A stretch of 64,000 nt of DNA. It comes from Cyclobacteriaceae bacterium. Lineage in GTDB: Bacteria; Bacteroidota; Bacteroidia; Cytophagales; Cyclobacteriaceae. A model generated the notes under the pieces. It was given only the letters and a program-made list of their open reading frames with translations. It had not been told where the DNA came from and made no database searches. Both the position numbers and the translations under genes were made by a program. The DNA is taken from positions 62,001-126,000 of the forward strand of contig JAGQYM010000001.1 of the NCBI GenBank assembly GCA_020436085.1. The letters run 5' to 3'. Position 1 is the stretch's first letter, and the number at the start of each line of letters is the position of its first letter. Positions 25,353 through 34,852 of this stretch are shown in pieces.

Positions 25353-25895
25353 ATGAATGTCTGTGTCTTTTGCGGATCCAGCATGGGGTCAAACCCGATT
25401 TACAAGGATACCGCTAAATCCTTCGGTCAAGCGATGATTCAATCAGGGTGTTCTCTGGTATATGGTGGTGGAAACATTGGCCTGATGGGCGTCATTGCCG
25501 ATGAAGTAATGCAATCTGGTGGAAAAGTTATAGGCGTAATCCCTGACTTTCTGATGAAGCGGGAGGTAGGGCATACCGGTCTGAGTCAACTGGAGATCGT
25601 AAGCAGCATGCATGAAAGGAAAAAGAGGATGGCCGATCTGTCCGATGCCTTCGTAGCCCTTCCGGGCGGCTGGGGTACTCTTGACGAGCTTGCAGAAATT
25701 CTCACCTGGAAACAGCTCGGGCTAATCAACAAACCCATTGGCCTGTTAAATGTTAATTCCTTCTTCTCTCCTCTTTATCAGCAAATGGAAAAGATGGTTG
25801 AGGATGGTTTTCTTCGTCAGGATCATCTTGACTCGTTCGTTGTCGAAAAAATACCCCAAAATCTGTTAGCTCGGCTTGGAGCTCCTACCGTTTAG
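25353..25895 (+). CDS. LOG-family nucleotide phosphoribohydrolase
   Basis: The 180-residue enzyme belongs to the LOG family (Rossmann fold), which cleaves the N-glycosidic bond of nucleoside 5'-monophosphates, including cytokinin forms. It has CVFCGSSMGSN at the N-terminus, YGGGNIGLMG, MHERKKRMADLSDAFVALPG and the active-site motif PGGWGTLDE. The start is taken at ATG 25353, because the in-frame extension to 25272 overlaps the small membrane peptide gene and adds 27 non-family residues. Confidence 0.9.
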   Translation: MNVCVFCGSSMGSNPIYKDTAKSFGQAMIQSGCSLVYGGGNIGLMGVIADEVMQSGGKVIGVIPDFLMKREVGHTGLSQLEIVSSMHERKKRMADLSDAFVALPGGWGTLDELAEILTWKQLGLINKPIGLLNVNSFFSPLYQQMEKMVEDGFLRQDHLDSFVVEKIPQNLLARLGAPTV

Positions 25896-25947
25896 GGAGA
25901 TTATCTTCTAATTATTTTTCAATAGTTTTAAGAACCAGAATCTGCCT

Positions 25948-27180
25948 ATGCGCAAATTTCTACTGTCTTTTATACTGGCTTTCTCTTCCACACTTTGCGT
26001 AGCGCAATACTATGGCTTCAAAATAGGGTCGGACAGAAATAAGGTTGTAATCCCGGTCGAGATTCTCAACAATATGGTTGTCGTGCCGGTCGTGCTCAAC
26101 AACCAAATACCGCTGAAGTTTATTCTCGACACCGGTGTGAGAACCACTGTGCTTACGCAAAAAACCTATAGCGACATTCTCGGTCTTGATTACTCAAAAG
26201 AGATTGTGGTATCCGGGCCAGGCAATGAAAAATTGGTTCACGCCTTTGTGACTGACAATGTGACGTTTGATCTCCCCGGTGTTCATGGAAAGGGTCACTC
26301 CATGCTTGTACTTGAAAAAGACTATCTCGAACTTCGAAATTATCTCGGGGCAGAGGTACACGGCATTTTAGGTTACGAATTGTTCAGCCGCTTCATTGTG
26401 CAGATGGATTACGAACGAAAGAGGATAATCCTTTATCTCCCTGAAAGATTCAGAAAAAAAAGACGGTATCAAACGCTTCCCATTAGCGTGGAAGACACCA
26501 AACCCTTTGTAAAAGTCACCACGAGAATGAACGCTGAGACTTCGTTGAATGCAAAACTTTTGATGGATACAGGAGCCAGTCACGGTTTAATTCTTGATCC
26601 GGAATCAGAAAAACGAATTTCCGTTCCTGAGAAAAATTTGAATTCGATTATCGGTCGGGGACTAGGCGGAGAGATTACAGGCAAGATAGGAAGGATCGAT
26701 GCGCTCGAGATGGGCAAGTATAAAATAGAAGACATCATTGCCAATTTCCCCGATCCCAATAGTTACATGGACACATTGCTCACCAAGTCCAATATTTACC
26801 GCAATGGGGCAATCGGTGGAGAAATACTAAGCAGGTTCAGCGTCATTTTTAATTTTCCAAAAGAAGAAGTGTACCTGAAGAAAAATTCGTCTTACCGCAA
26901 GCACTTCAACTATGACATGAGTGGCATCACTGTAAAGGCAATTGGAGCCCGCCTGAGAACATACGAAATCACAAATCTACGGGACGATTCTCCGGCAGAC
27001 CTCGCTGGCTTACTTGAAGGAGATCAGATCATCGCCATTAATGGATCGATGGTCTTCAACATGGATCTCAATCATGTAAACGGATTTTTTAATTCAAAAG
27101 AAGGTAAACGGGTTTCCGTAGAGGTGGAGCGGGAAGGTAAACGGATGAAGTTCGAATTTCGCCTGGTGAATCAGATCTGA
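25948..27180 (+). CDS. Secreted retropepsin-like aspartyl protease with C-terminal PDZ domain
   Basis: The 410-residue protein has a signal peptide to about residue 19, then two retropepsin-like lobes within one chain. Each carries a catalytic triad: DTGVRT (D61) and DTGASH (D207). A PDZ domain follows at about 325-405 with SPADLAGLLEGDQIIAINGS. Single-chain two-DTG proteins with PDZ are frequent in Bacteroidota and are thought to be periplasmic proteases, with unknown targets. It ends with a 10-base overlap with the convergent receiver-like gene. Confidence 0.85.
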   Translation: MRKFLLSFILAFSSTLCVAQYYGFKIGSDRNKVVIPVEILNNMVVVPVVLNNQIPLKFILDTGVRTTVLTQKTYSDILGLDYSKEIVVSGPGNEKLVHAFVTDNVTFDLPGVHGKGHSMLVLEKDYLELRNYLGAEVHGILGYELFSRFIVQMDYERKRIILYLPERFRKKRRYQTLPISVEDTKPFVKVTTRMNAETSLNAKLLMDTGASHGLILDPESEKRISVPEKNLNSIIGRGLGGEITGKIGRIDALEMGKYKIEDIIANFPDPNSYMDTLLTKSNIYRNGAIGGEILSRFSVIFNFPKEEVYLKKNSSYRKHFNYDMSGITVKAIGARLRTYEITNLRDDSPADLAGLLEGDQIIAINGSMVFNMDLNHVNGFFNSKEGKRVSVEVEREGKRMKFEFRLVNQI

Positions 27181-27656
27181 TCAGCTCGCTGTGCAAACCG
27201 TCTGAGTTGCCCCTTACGTTTTCTCAGAGCTTTGTAAAGATACATTTGCGTTCTCTTGAACTTTAGCGAATTAGTGAGTGCCGTATACAACGAATCTCCG
27301 TTGATATTCTCCTTTAGAATATAATCCATCACGCCAACGCTGAAAACTTCCTCATAGTTGGAGTTTTTGAGAATTGCTATTGGAATGTCTTTCGTCTTCT
27401 TGTCTTTTCCGAGAAGCCGGACCGCATTCTTGAGTTCAAGCTTTCCGATATTGTCATCAATGAGAATATAGTTGGGACGGAAACTCACCAACCGTTCCAA
27501 GATAGTCTTGATGTCAAATGCGATTTCTGTGAGGATTCTTTTCCCGGGAACGTTTTTGATGTTCTCGAACACTTTGCTTAGCTCGATTGGATTGTTACCA
27601 ATGAGCAGCACGTTCAAATTCTCAAACCCCTGCTTTCGTTTTACTTCCACTTCCAT
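27171..27656 (-). CDS. Receiver-like stand-alone protein
   Basis: The 161-residue product has a CheY-like core (LNVLLIGNNPIE, RPNYILIDDNIG with a possible phospho-Asp at 67, IAILKNSN with the Lys) and a basic helical tail (MYLYKALRKRKGQLRRF). The usual N-terminal acidic pair is replaced by GNN, so metal binding and phosphorylation are doubtful. No kinase lies beside it. It overlaps the aspartyl protease gene tail to tail. Confidence 0.6.
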   Translation of the reverse strand: MEVEVKRKQGFENLNVLLIGNNPIELSKVFENIKNVPGKRILTEIAFDIKTILERLVSFRPNYILIDDNIGKLELKNAVRLLGKDKKTKDIPIAILKNSNYEEVFSVGVMDYILKENINGDSLYTALTNSLKFKRTQMYLYKALRKRKGQLRRFAQRADQI

Positions 27657-27817
27657 AAAACCAACCTTGTAGACGACAATGAATTCTCCGCAACTCCAAT
27701 ACGGTAACCCTTGCTCAAATGTTTATGTTTATAACGTCAAAACTGGAAAAAGTATTAATTCTCTTGTCAACATATTTTCCACAACGCTGTTTTTGATTTA
27801 AAAATCAATTTCCCAAG

Positions 27818-28936
27818 TTGAAAAATATCACGGTCATAGGGGGAGGGCTTGCTGGATTGATCACCGCCATTCAACTGGCGAGGGCCGGTGTTGAAGTTCA
27901 ACTATTTGAAAAAAAGAGGTATCCTCACCATCGTGTATGTGGCGAATACATTTCCAACGAGACTATTCCTTTCTTAAAGTCACTGGATCTATTCCCCAAT
28001 GAATTCAACCCGCCAAACATTACCCATTTACAACTCACATCGGTAAATGGAAAAGCAGTGATCCTTCCACTAGACCTTGGGGGTTTTGGAATAAGTCGCT
28101 ACACCTTTGACAATTGGTTATTCGAAAAGGCCAAAGAAGCTGGTGTCGCTTTGCATTGTGATCAAGAAATAGCGGAAGTAAGTTTTGGTGACAATCAATT
28201 TCATCTAAATCTAAAGTCAAACGAAAGCATTACAACAACCGATGTTGTGGTTGGGGCTTTCGGAAAGAGATCACGCCTTGACCGCACTTTGCAGCGGTCG
28301 TTTATTGACAAAAGGTCTCCGTATGTTGGAGTAAAGTATCACGTCAAAACTGATCATCCTTCGTCACGCATTTCGTTGCATAACTTCAAAGACGGATACT
28401 GCGGTATCAGTAATGTGGAAAAGGACAAATCAAACTTATGTTATCTAACGCATCGCGAGAACCTGAAGCAAGCCGGTAGTATAGAAGAAATGGAGCGTCA
28501 AATCCTTTTTCGAAATCCTTTCTTGAAGAGAATATTTGAGCAATCGGAGTTTTTATTTTCTGCTCCCGAGACCATCAATGAAATATCATTCGAAACGAAA
28601 GCACCCGTGCATAATCACATACTGATGTGCGGAGACTCAGCCGGAATGATTACTCCCCTGTGTGGCAATGGGATGGCAATGGCTATTCATTCTTCTAAAG
28701 TACTTGCTGAATTGCTTATTCCATTTTGCAAGAGTGACAATGCTTCCAGAGAGAAATTAGAGCAAACCTATCGGCAACAATGGACCACACTCTTTGCGCA
28801 ACGGTTGTGGGTGGGCAGGCGATTACAAAAGCTTTTTGGATCTACTTATGCCTCTGATTTTGCTGTGAATCTGGCGAAATTTGGAAAGCCGATCGCCCAA
28901 TACCTCGTCTCAAAGACGCACGGAAATCCGTTCTAA
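27818..28936 (+). CDS. FAD-dependent oxidoreductase, geranylgeranyl-reductase/monooxygenase type
   Basis: The 372-residue flavoprotein opens with a dinucleotide-binding fold VIGGGLAGLITAIQLARAG, followed by RVCGEYIS. Near the C-terminus it has MCGDSAGMITPLCGNGMAMA, the second FAD-contact motif of group A flavin monooxygenases and geranylgeranyl reductases. The only usable start is TTG 27818. It shares a small region with a UbiA prenyltransferase, a type III polyketide synthase and a methyltransferase. Oxidation or hydroxylation of a phenolic lipid is inferred from analogy to the Streptomyces srs operon. Confidence 0.85.
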   Translation: MKNITVIGGGLAGLITAIQLARAGVEVQLFEKKRYPHHRVCGEYISNETIPFLKSLDLFPNEFNPPNITHLQLTSVNGKAVILPLDLGGFGISRYTFDNWLFEKAKEAGVALHCDQEIAEVSFGDNQFHLNLKSNESITTTDVVVGAFGKRSRLDRTLQRSFIDKRSPYVGVKYHVKTDHPSSRISLHNFKDGYCGISNVEKDKSNLCYLTHRENLKQAGSIEEMERQILFRNPFLKRIFEQSEFLFSAPETINEISFETKAPVHNHILMCGDSAGMITPLCGNGMAMAIHSSKVLAELLIPFCKSDNASREKLEQTYRQQWTTLFAQRLWVGRRLQKLFGSTYASDFAVNLAKFGKPIAQYLVSKTHGNPF

Positions 28937-28937
28937 T

Positions 28938-29837
28938 TTAGAATCCTCCCTTAATGGCTTGGATGACCTGAGTTGAATCGAGAAAGAAATAGATGAAGAA
29001 TGCATTGAGGCACAATGAGGAAATAAAATTCAGGATCATCGTTTTCTGATAGTCTGCCTTGGTCTCGTCTTTAATAACCATGAAAAACCAAATGAAAAAA
29101 AAGACGACAACAGGTCCCAGAAAGGAAAGGAAATACCACGCGTACTTAGCGCCATGATATGCAAAGAAGTACCAGGCAAAACCGCCCGTAGCCAGAGCAA
29201 AAAAAGCGGCTGTAAACAAAAATGTGCCTTTAATACCCAACATTATGCTTATCGTCTTATCTCCCCGTTTTCCGTCCTCTTCGTGTTGATATATCTGCGT
29301 CATCGGATAGTTGCCAAGCAGCATAACACTGGACAACAGCGCAGGCGTAAGCACCGATGAATTCATGATGCCCGTAAACCCAAACGCGTTTATTCCTTCG
29401 TAGCTCATCAAAAAAGTAAAAAACCCCTGGAACAGGCCGATCACCAACCATCCGGCAATTGGATATTTCTTGAGCCTTATCATTGGATGACTATACGCTT
29501 TCGAAACCATGCCGTAGATGAAAAGCATAATGGCGAAAAGGACACTGATTTTTAATGCCAAAAAAATAGCCAACCCATCCATTAGCAGTGAAACGTAATA
29601 CAGCAGCTTCGAAACGGGAGGCGGGTTCTTCAAACCGCCAATACTTTTCTCATCCTTATCGAAATAACTATTGTAACCGTTGCTCGCTGGATACAACAAA
29701 AAGTGAATGATTAACAATGACCAAATAATTCTTGGCTCAGAGAAGTTTGGGGAGACACCCAGCGCAAAAAGATAGACCGGTAATAGGAAAAACGAAAAAG
29801 GAAAACGAAGATGAAGCAGAACACTCTTTGCCAACAT
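28938..29837 (-). CDS. UbiA-family prenyltransferase
   Basis: This 299-residue membrane protein has about eight or nine helices. It carries the two acidic motifs of UbiA enzymes on cytoplasmic loops: NGYNSYFDKDEKS near residue 55 and YQHEEDGKRGDKTI near 185, which bind prenyl diphosphate through magnesium. ATG 29837 is preferred over a GTG one codon earlier. It converges on the FAD oxidoreductase gene (one base between stops) and diverges from the polyketide synthase gene. It probably prenylates the product made by that enzyme; the substrate is not known. Confidence 0.85.
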   Translation of the reverse strand: MLAKSVLLHLRFPFSFFLLPVYLFALGVSPNFSEPRIIWSLLIIHFLLYPASNGYNSYFDKDEKSIGGLKNPPPVSKLLYYVSLLMDGLAIFLALKISVLFAIMLFIYGMVSKAYSHPMIRLKKYPIAGWLVIGLFQGFFTFLMSYEGINAFGFTGIMNSSVLTPALLSSVMLLGNYPMTQIYQHEEDGKRGDKTISIMLGIKGTFLFTAAFFALATGGFAWYFFAYHGAKYAWYFLSFLGPVVVFFFIWFFMVIKDETKADYQKTMILNFISSLCLNAFFIYFFLDSTQVIQAIKGGF

Positions 29838-29887
29838 CACATTGAACTATTTTAACCAAGATAGCCTTTTTTGGTTTATATTGATAA

Positions 29888-30982
29888 ATGAGCTTCATCA
29901 CTTCAATCGGTACGGCTAACCCCAAACATAAATTTAGTCAGCATCAAATTGCAGACTTTATGACAAGGGCCATGGGATTATCTTCTGATGAGGCGCATCA
30001 ATTAAAAGTGCTTTACAGAGCGAGTGGAATCGAAACCAGATACTCTGTTCTTGAAGATTACGGGAATGAAAATTTCTCGTTTTATAAAGACAACGAAGAT
30101 ATGGAGCCTTTTCCCTCTAGTAAGCAGCGAATGGAGTTGTTCCGAAGGGAGGCTACCTCGTTGAGCAAACAATCTGCCGAAAAATGCCTTTCAAATCTGA
30201 CATTAGACAAGAGTGAAATCACTCATTTGATCGTTGCGAGTTGTACTGGCATGTTTGCTCCAGGTCTGGATATCGAACTAGTCCGCGAATTGGGGCTACG
30301 ATCGAATGTAGAAAGAACCTCGATCACGTTCATGGGTTGTTATGCGGCCTTCAATGCCATTCGAGTTGCCAAGTCATTTTGTGCTCAAGATCAAAACGCG
30401 AAGGTGTTAATCGTTTGTACAGAACTTTGCAGTATTCATTTTCAAAAAGAGAACAACGAGGACAACATATTGGCCAACGCACTTTTTGCAGATGGGTCTG
30501 CAGCTTTAATGGTGGAAAGCGTTACCGCCCGAAAGCCGGCTTTGAAAATCGAAAAGTCATATTGCGACTTGGTTCCAGAGGCGCAAAAGGAAATGGCATG
30601 GACCATCGGTGATTTTGGATTTGAGATGAAACTTTCTGCCTACGTGCCTTTTGCAATAAAGTCAGGGATTAAAAAATTGACCGAGTCTCTAATGGCAGAG
30701 AACAAAATCACTCGAACAGACATTGGTTACTTTGCGATTCATCCTGGTGGGAAAAGAATTCTCGAAGCAATTGAAACAGAATTGGGTATGAAGAAGGAGG
30801 ACAATGAATTCGCCTATTCCGTGCTTAAGCAATACGGCAATATGTCTTCGCCCACTGTGCTATTTGTTCTCCAAAAAGTATTCGGTCAATTAGGCGCCCG
30901 TGATCACGATAAAAAGATCCTCAGTTTTGGCTTTGGCCCTGGCCTCACACTTGAAAGTCTGATTTTAACAATCCACGTTTAA
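29888..30982 (+). CDS. Type III polyketide synthase (chalcone/stilbene synthase family)
   Basis: The 364-residue protein has the Cys-His-Asn catalytic triad of this family: C119 in VASCTGMFAPGLD, H285 in FAIHPGGKR and N318 in QYGNMSSPT. It also has the C-terminal loop SFGFGPGLTLE. It would condense acyl-CoA starters with malonyl-CoA to give alkylresorcinols, alkylpyrones or related phenols. The methyltransferase gene follows with no gap, so the two are almost certainly translated together. Confidence 0.93.
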   Translation: MSFITSIGTANPKHKFSQHQIADFMTRAMGLSSDEAHQLKVLYRASGIETRYSVLEDYGNENFSFYKDNEDMEPFPSSKQRMELFRREATSLSKQSAEKCLSNLTLDKSEITHLIVASCTGMFAPGLDIELVRELGLRSNVERTSITFMGCYAAFNAIRVAKSFCAQDQNAKVLIVCTELCSIHFQKENNEDNILANALFADGSAALMVESVTARKPALKIEKSYCDLVPEAQKEMAWTIGDFGFEMKLSAYVPFAIKSGIKKLTESLMAENKITRTDIGYFAIHPGGKRILEAIETELGMKKEDNEFAYSVLKQYGNMSSPTVLFVLQKVFGQLGARDHDKKILSFGFGPGLTLESLILTIHV

Positions 30983-31705
30983 ATGGGCAATCGTTTTTCT
31001 CAGCGCTCTCAGCACATTGAAATCATGGACGATCTCAACTGTCAGGGAGAGGTTGTTGAACAAACGCTTCGCGAGTTGGAGGTTATTAACAGATTATTGG
31101 GAGGGAACCACGTTACTATCAACGGTATCCAAAAACTTCTTAGTGACAACATTCAGAATAACAAAACGCTAACGATTGTTGATCTCGGATGTGGTGGAGG
31201 CGACATACTAAAAGAGATCTCGCGATGGGCAAACAAGCATAACATCAATGTGAGGCTAGTTGGCATTGACGCCAATCCATTCATTGTGAGGTTTGCTGAA
31301 AACAACTGTTCCGACTATCGTGATATTGAATTCCGAGTTGATAATGTTTTCGATGCCAATTTTCAAAGCCAATCCTTTGATATCATCGTAGCCACATTAT
31401 TCACTCATCATTTTAGTAGTCAGGAATTGTCACAATTACTTTCAACGCTGAATCGACAGGCAAAAATTGGTGTAGTAATAAATGACCTCCACCGGCACTG
31501 GTTTGCCTATCATTCTATTCGAATTCTCACCCGATTGTTCTCCAGATCAAAAATGGTAAAGTTTGATGCACCTCTATCTGTACTTCGCGCATTTAGAAAG
31601 GACGATCTGGTGGAAGTCTTAAATCAGGCTGGAATTAAGCACTACATCTTACGATGGAAATGGGCTTTTCGCTGGCAACTGATCATACCTAAGAGTCTGG
31701 CATAA
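30983..31705 (+). CDS. Class I SAM-dependent methyltransferase
   Basis: The 240-residue protein has the SAM-binding glycine loop VDLGCGGGD (66-74), an acidic second motif GIDANP and the post-motif VATLFTHHFS. A basic, Trp-rich C-terminus (RWKWAFRWQL) may touch the membrane. It begins on the base after the polyketide synthase stop. Methylation of a polyketide phenol or quinone is the likely job, inferred from context. Confidence 0.88.
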   Translation: MGNRFSQRSQHIEIMDDLNCQGEVVEQTLRELEVINRLLGGNHVTINGIQKLLSDNIQNNKTLTIVDLGCGGGDILKEISRWANKHNINVRLVGIDANPFIVRFAENNCSDYRDIEFRVDNVFDANFQSQSFDIIVATLFTHHFSSQELSQLLSTLNRQAKIGVVINDLHRHWFAYHSIRILTRLFSRSKMVKFDAPLSVLRAFRKDDLVEVLNQAGIKHYILRWKWAFRWQLIIPKSLA

Positions 31706-31745
31706 TTTTTCGTAATTTAATCCCGGTATCAAAAGCTATAAAGCA

Positions 31746-32297
31746 ATGAAATTCATTCAATTGGTTTTTCTGGCAGGTCTGGCTGTGTTGTCGGGTTGTG
31801 GTTCAAGTCCATTTGGTAGTAAAGTGAAAGAGCCCTTCCGTGGTAGCGGCTATCAGTCAAACAATCGCTTTTTCAGAGCATCAGGAAAGGGAGAAAGCTC
31901 ACAGGATAACATTGCTCTTGGAAAGGCCGACATCGCTGCCAAAACCCAATTGGCGGGACAGGTGAACACTACAATGAAACAAGTAGCCGATCAGTATCTC
32001 GGCCAAACTGAAAATGAAAGAGCAGCAGACGTAGCTGATAAATTTCAAAGTCTGGCAAGGCAGGTGATGAATACCGATATGGCTGACTTAAGGAAGATAG
32101 GCCAGGAAAAATATTATAACGACAAAACGAAGGTCTACACGGTATTCATCGCTTACGAAATAAAGAAGAATGCCATGTTTCGCTTCATGAAAAAACAAGC
32201 GAAGGTCGATCAAACGATTGATGAGCGTCAGATGGATATCATCAATCAAATTCTGGACGAGCAGATCAAGCTGGCGGACGAAGAAGACAGCAACTAG
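31746..32297 (+). CDS. LPP20-like lipoprotein
   Basis: The 183-residue product has a signal peptide with the lipobox VLSGC (Cys near residue 18). The body resembles the LPP20 lipoprotein family: RASGKGESSQDNIALGKAD, helices, then TKVYTVFIAYEIKK. The function of this family is unknown in most bacteria. Its stop codon directly abuts the stop of convergent prfA. Confidence 0.7.
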   Translation: MKFIQLVFLAGLAVLSGCGSSPFGSKVKEPFRGSGYQSNNRFFRASGKGESSQDNIALGKADIAAKTQLAGQVNTTMKQVADQYLGQTENERAADVADKFQSLARQVMNTDMADLRKIGQEKYYNDKTKVYTVFIAYEIKKNAMFRFMKKQAKVDQTIDERQMDIINQILDEQIKLADEEDSN

Positions 32298-33365
32298 CTA
32301 TTTCGCTTCTATCATCTTTTCTGCACTCTCTGCAATCTTCAGCTGTTCGATGAAGTTGTCGATTTCGCCATTCATAACCGCAGGGAGATTATGCTGGGTG
32401 TATCCGATTCTATGATCAGTAACTCGGCTTTGAGGGTAGTTGTAAGTGCGGATTTTCTCCGAGCGGTCTCCGCTTCGTACTTGTGACTTACGGGCCGCGC
32501 CTACCGCAGCATTCTGTTTCTCTACTTCAATTTCGTAAAGCTTCGCCCTAAGCATTTGCAAGGCCCTTTCACGGTTGCCATGCTGTGAACGCTCGACCTG
32601 ACAGGTGACTACAATCCCAGTCGGCTTGTGTGTCAACTGAACTTTCGTCTCTACCTTATTAACGTTCTGCCCACCAGCTCCACTCGATCTTGCTGTTTGA
32701 AACTCGAGGTCAGCTGGATTGATTTCTACGTCAACTTCCTCAGCTTCCGGAAGTACAACCACAGACGCGGCTGAAGTATGTACCCTTCCCTGTTGCTCTG
32801 TCTCTGGCACACGCTGCACACGATGCACCCCTGACTCGTATTTAAAAAGGCCGAAGGCTCCATCGCCTTCAACTGTTACTATCACTTCTTTATAGCCGCC
32901 AGCCGTTCCTTCCGTCACATCCATTACCATCATCTTCAACCCCCTTCGATCGCAGAATCGCTGATACATCCGGTATAAATCTCCGGCAAAGATTGCTGCT
33001 TCATCTCCTCCTGTCCCTGCTCGTATTTCCAAAATAGCACTCTTCTCATCATTTGGGTCCTTCGGCATCAATTGCAACTTCAACTCCTCTTCCAACTCAT
33101 CCCGTTTTGGCGCCAGCTCGTCTAATTCCATTTTTGCCAGCTCACGCAGGTCGGCATCCTTCTCCTTTTCCAGCACCTCTTTGGCATGCTTAAGGGACTT
33201 AAGCACGTTCTCGTATGTCTTATACTTCACTACAATCTTCTCCAGATCGCGGTACTCCTTGCTGAGTTGCATAAACTTCTTCTGGTCTTTAACCGACTCA
33301 GGTTGCATCAGCAGTTGGCCAACCTCCTCAAAGCGAAGCCTTATTTCCTCAAGCTTTTTAATCAT
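32298..33365 (-). CDS. prfA: Peptide chain release factor 1
   Basis: The 355-residue factor ends translation at UAA and UAG codons. It has the universal GGQ loop (231-233, in [15 protein letters not shown]) that triggers peptidyl-tRNA hydrolysis. The codon-recognition tripeptide is PET in [15 protein letters not shown], as expected for RF1 rather than RF2 (SPF). ATG 33365 is chosen over a start 15 codons upstream because it matches the family N-terminus ([15 protein letters not shown]) and the promoter box. Confidence 0.96.
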   Translation of the reverse strand: MIKKLEEIRLRFEEVGQLLMQPESVKDQKKFMQLSKEYRDLEKIVVKYKTYENVLKSLKHAKEVLEKEKDADLRELAKMELDELAPKRDELEEELKLQLMPKDPNDEKSAILEIRAGTGGDEAAIFAGDLYRMYQRFCDRRGLKMMVMDVTEGTAGGYKEVIVTVEGDGAFGLFKYESGVHRVQRVPETEQQGRVHTSAASVVVLPEAEEVDVEINPADLEFQTARSSGAGGQNVNKVETKVQLTHKPTGIVVTCQVERSQHGNRERALQMLRAKLYEIEVEKQNAAVGAARKSQVRSGDRSEKIRTYNYPQSRVTDHRIGYTQHNLPAVMNGEIDNFIEQLKIAESAEKMIEAK

Positions 33366-33382
33366 AATCGAAAAATGCGGGG

Positions 33383-33390
33383 CAAAGTTA
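33383..33390 (-). promoter_or_regulatory. Promoter -7 box of prfA
   Basis: Minus-strand TAACTTTG (TAnnTTTG), 17 bases before the ATG at 33365. No -33 TTG is well placed. Confidence 0.5.
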
Positions 33391-33426
33391 GCAATTGGCC
33401 CCGACCCCACCTATTGCCGCTAATAG

Positions 33427-33458
33427 TTTGAGTAGCAGCCGACCGAGGCCTACCTTTG
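33427..33458 (+). promoter_or_regulatory. Promoter of the lipoprotein gene at 33474
   Basis: TTTG at 33427-33430, a 20-base spacer and TACCTTTG at 33451-33458, a good Bacteroidota -33/-7 match 15 bases before the ATG. Confidence 0.65.
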
Positions 33459-33473
33459 TAGAAACCTCAGAGC

Positions 33474-33956
33474 ATGAAATACATTCTTTTGCTTAGTCTA
33501 TTGGTACTGGTTGGCTGCGGAGGTTCTCTCAGCAATGAGCAGAAGAAGCAGTTGAAAGAAGGTATGGAGGCCAATCAAATCAAAAAAATTTCTGAGGCTG
33601 AAATCATGGATGCAGCATTTAAGCTTGGTCGCAAAATATCGGAGGAAGTAACACATGCAGGACCCGAGAACCTAAGCGAGGCAACCAGGCGTCTTGAGGC
33701 TGAGCACCATGTAAAAATCTATCCTCTCCAGCAAGGTGACTCCCTACTACTGCAGATCGAGCAGCAACTCATTGAGGCTTACACCTCTGCCGATCCGAAT
33801 CTTGAGCTCACGGATAATGTGCAAAAGATTGGAACTGATTCTCTTCTCTATACAGTGCCGGTAATGGAGAAAGTGGAAGGTGAAGCGATGCAGTTTAAAT
33901 ACGCGCTTGGTGTTCGAATGCCGCAAAAAGAGGTCATTCTTTCGATCAATAATTAA
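33474..33956 (+). CDS. Lipoprotein of unknown function
   Basis: The 160-residue product has a lipobox (VLVGC, Cys at 15) and a mixed helical and beta body (KISEAEIMDAAFKLGRKISE early, VMEKVEGEAMQFKYALGVRM late). No family is recognised with confidence. It is divergent from prfA with its own promoter and overlaps the convergent LD-carboxypeptidase gene by 11 bases. Confidence 0.65.
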   Translation: MKYILLLSLLVLVGCGGSLSNEQKKQLKEGMEANQIKKISEAEIMDAAFKLGRKISEEVTHAGPENLSEATRRLEAEHHVKIYPLQQGDSLLLQIEQQLIEAYTSADPNLELTDNVQKIGTDSLLYTVPVMEKVEGEAMQFKYALGVRMPQKEVILSINN

Positions 33957-34842
33957 GTATTGACCGATCTGGCGCTACCAAAAGGTGAGCGTCTGCACCA
34001 TGTACCCACGGATAGTTAGGTGCCTCGTGGCCAACAGGAAATTGAAAAGCTACGGGAAAATCAAATTCTCTCACATTGTTAATGATCAATTCTTCAACAG
34101 AATTAGAAAATTTAAAATCTGTGTCTTTCATGTCGGTCATATGTCCGATGATCAACCCAGCCAGCTTACTAAACTTCCCTGCTCTCTTCAGTTGAACAAT
34201 CATGCGATCAACTTTGTAGAGGTATTCATCAACTTCTTCAATCACGAGAATCTTACCCTCTGTATCTGGCTCAGAGCTTGTACCAAGTGAATCTGCCAAC
34301 AGCGAAAGATTTCCTCCGATAATTTTTCCTGATGCTTCCCCAATTCTGTTCAGAGTAAAGTATTCAGCATGTAATGGTTGAATCTCTCCAAACAGAAGCT
34401 TTCGTAAACAACTAATCGAGTCACCATACTCAGCGCGGCTATATTGAGTGGGCATGGGACCATGAATACTTTGAACACCAAGTGTGTGTAGATGCAAATG
34501 AAGTGCTGTGATATCGCTGAAGCCAACGATGTGTTTTGGTTTCTTAAGAAATTGAGTAAAATCCAATCGATCCAGAATGCGTGTCATTCCGTAGCCTCCT
34601 CTTCCACAAAAGATAATATCAACTTTGGGATCATTAAGCATAGACTGTAAATCTTCAGTTCGATTTTCATCAGGTGCAGCCAGGTATTCTGATGTCTCAC
34701 TAAAACAGTATTTTCCCAGTTTGATTTTCAATCCCCACGAGGCAATGACCTCACACCCAGCCTTAAAGAGTTTATCGTCTACTTTGCGCGAGGGTACTAC
34801 AACGCCTGCCGTCATTCCAGGCTTAACAAATGGAGGTTGCAT
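33946..34842 (-). CDS. LD-carboxypeptidase-like protein (peptidase S66, muramoyltetrapeptide carboxypeptidase)
   Basis: The 298-residue protein has the S66 serine peptidase triad: Ser in IVGFSDIT (near 112), Glu in ILVIEEVDEYLYKVDR and His in FPVGHEAPNYPW. These enzymes trim the terminal D-Ala from recycled muropeptides in the cytosol, or process related amides such as microcin. There is no signal peptide. It sits just after the terminator of the ompH operon but has its own start. Confidence 0.9.
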   Translation of the reverse strand: MQPPFVKPGMTAGVVVPSRKVDDKLFKAGCEVIASWGLKIKLGKYCFSETSEYLAAPDENRTEDLQSMLNDPKVDIIFCGRGGYGMTRILDRLDFTQFLKKPKHIVGFSDITALHLHLHTLGVQSIHGPMPTQYSRAEYGDSISCLRKLLFGEIQPLHAEYFTLNRIGEASGKIIGGNLSLLADSLGTSSEPDTEGKILVIEEVDEYLYKVDRMIVQLKRAGKFSKLAGLIIGHMTDMKDTDFKFSNSVEELIINNVREFDFPVAFQFPVGHEAPNYPWVHGADAHLLVAPDRSILNY

Positions 34843-34852
34843 TTTTAAAGTA

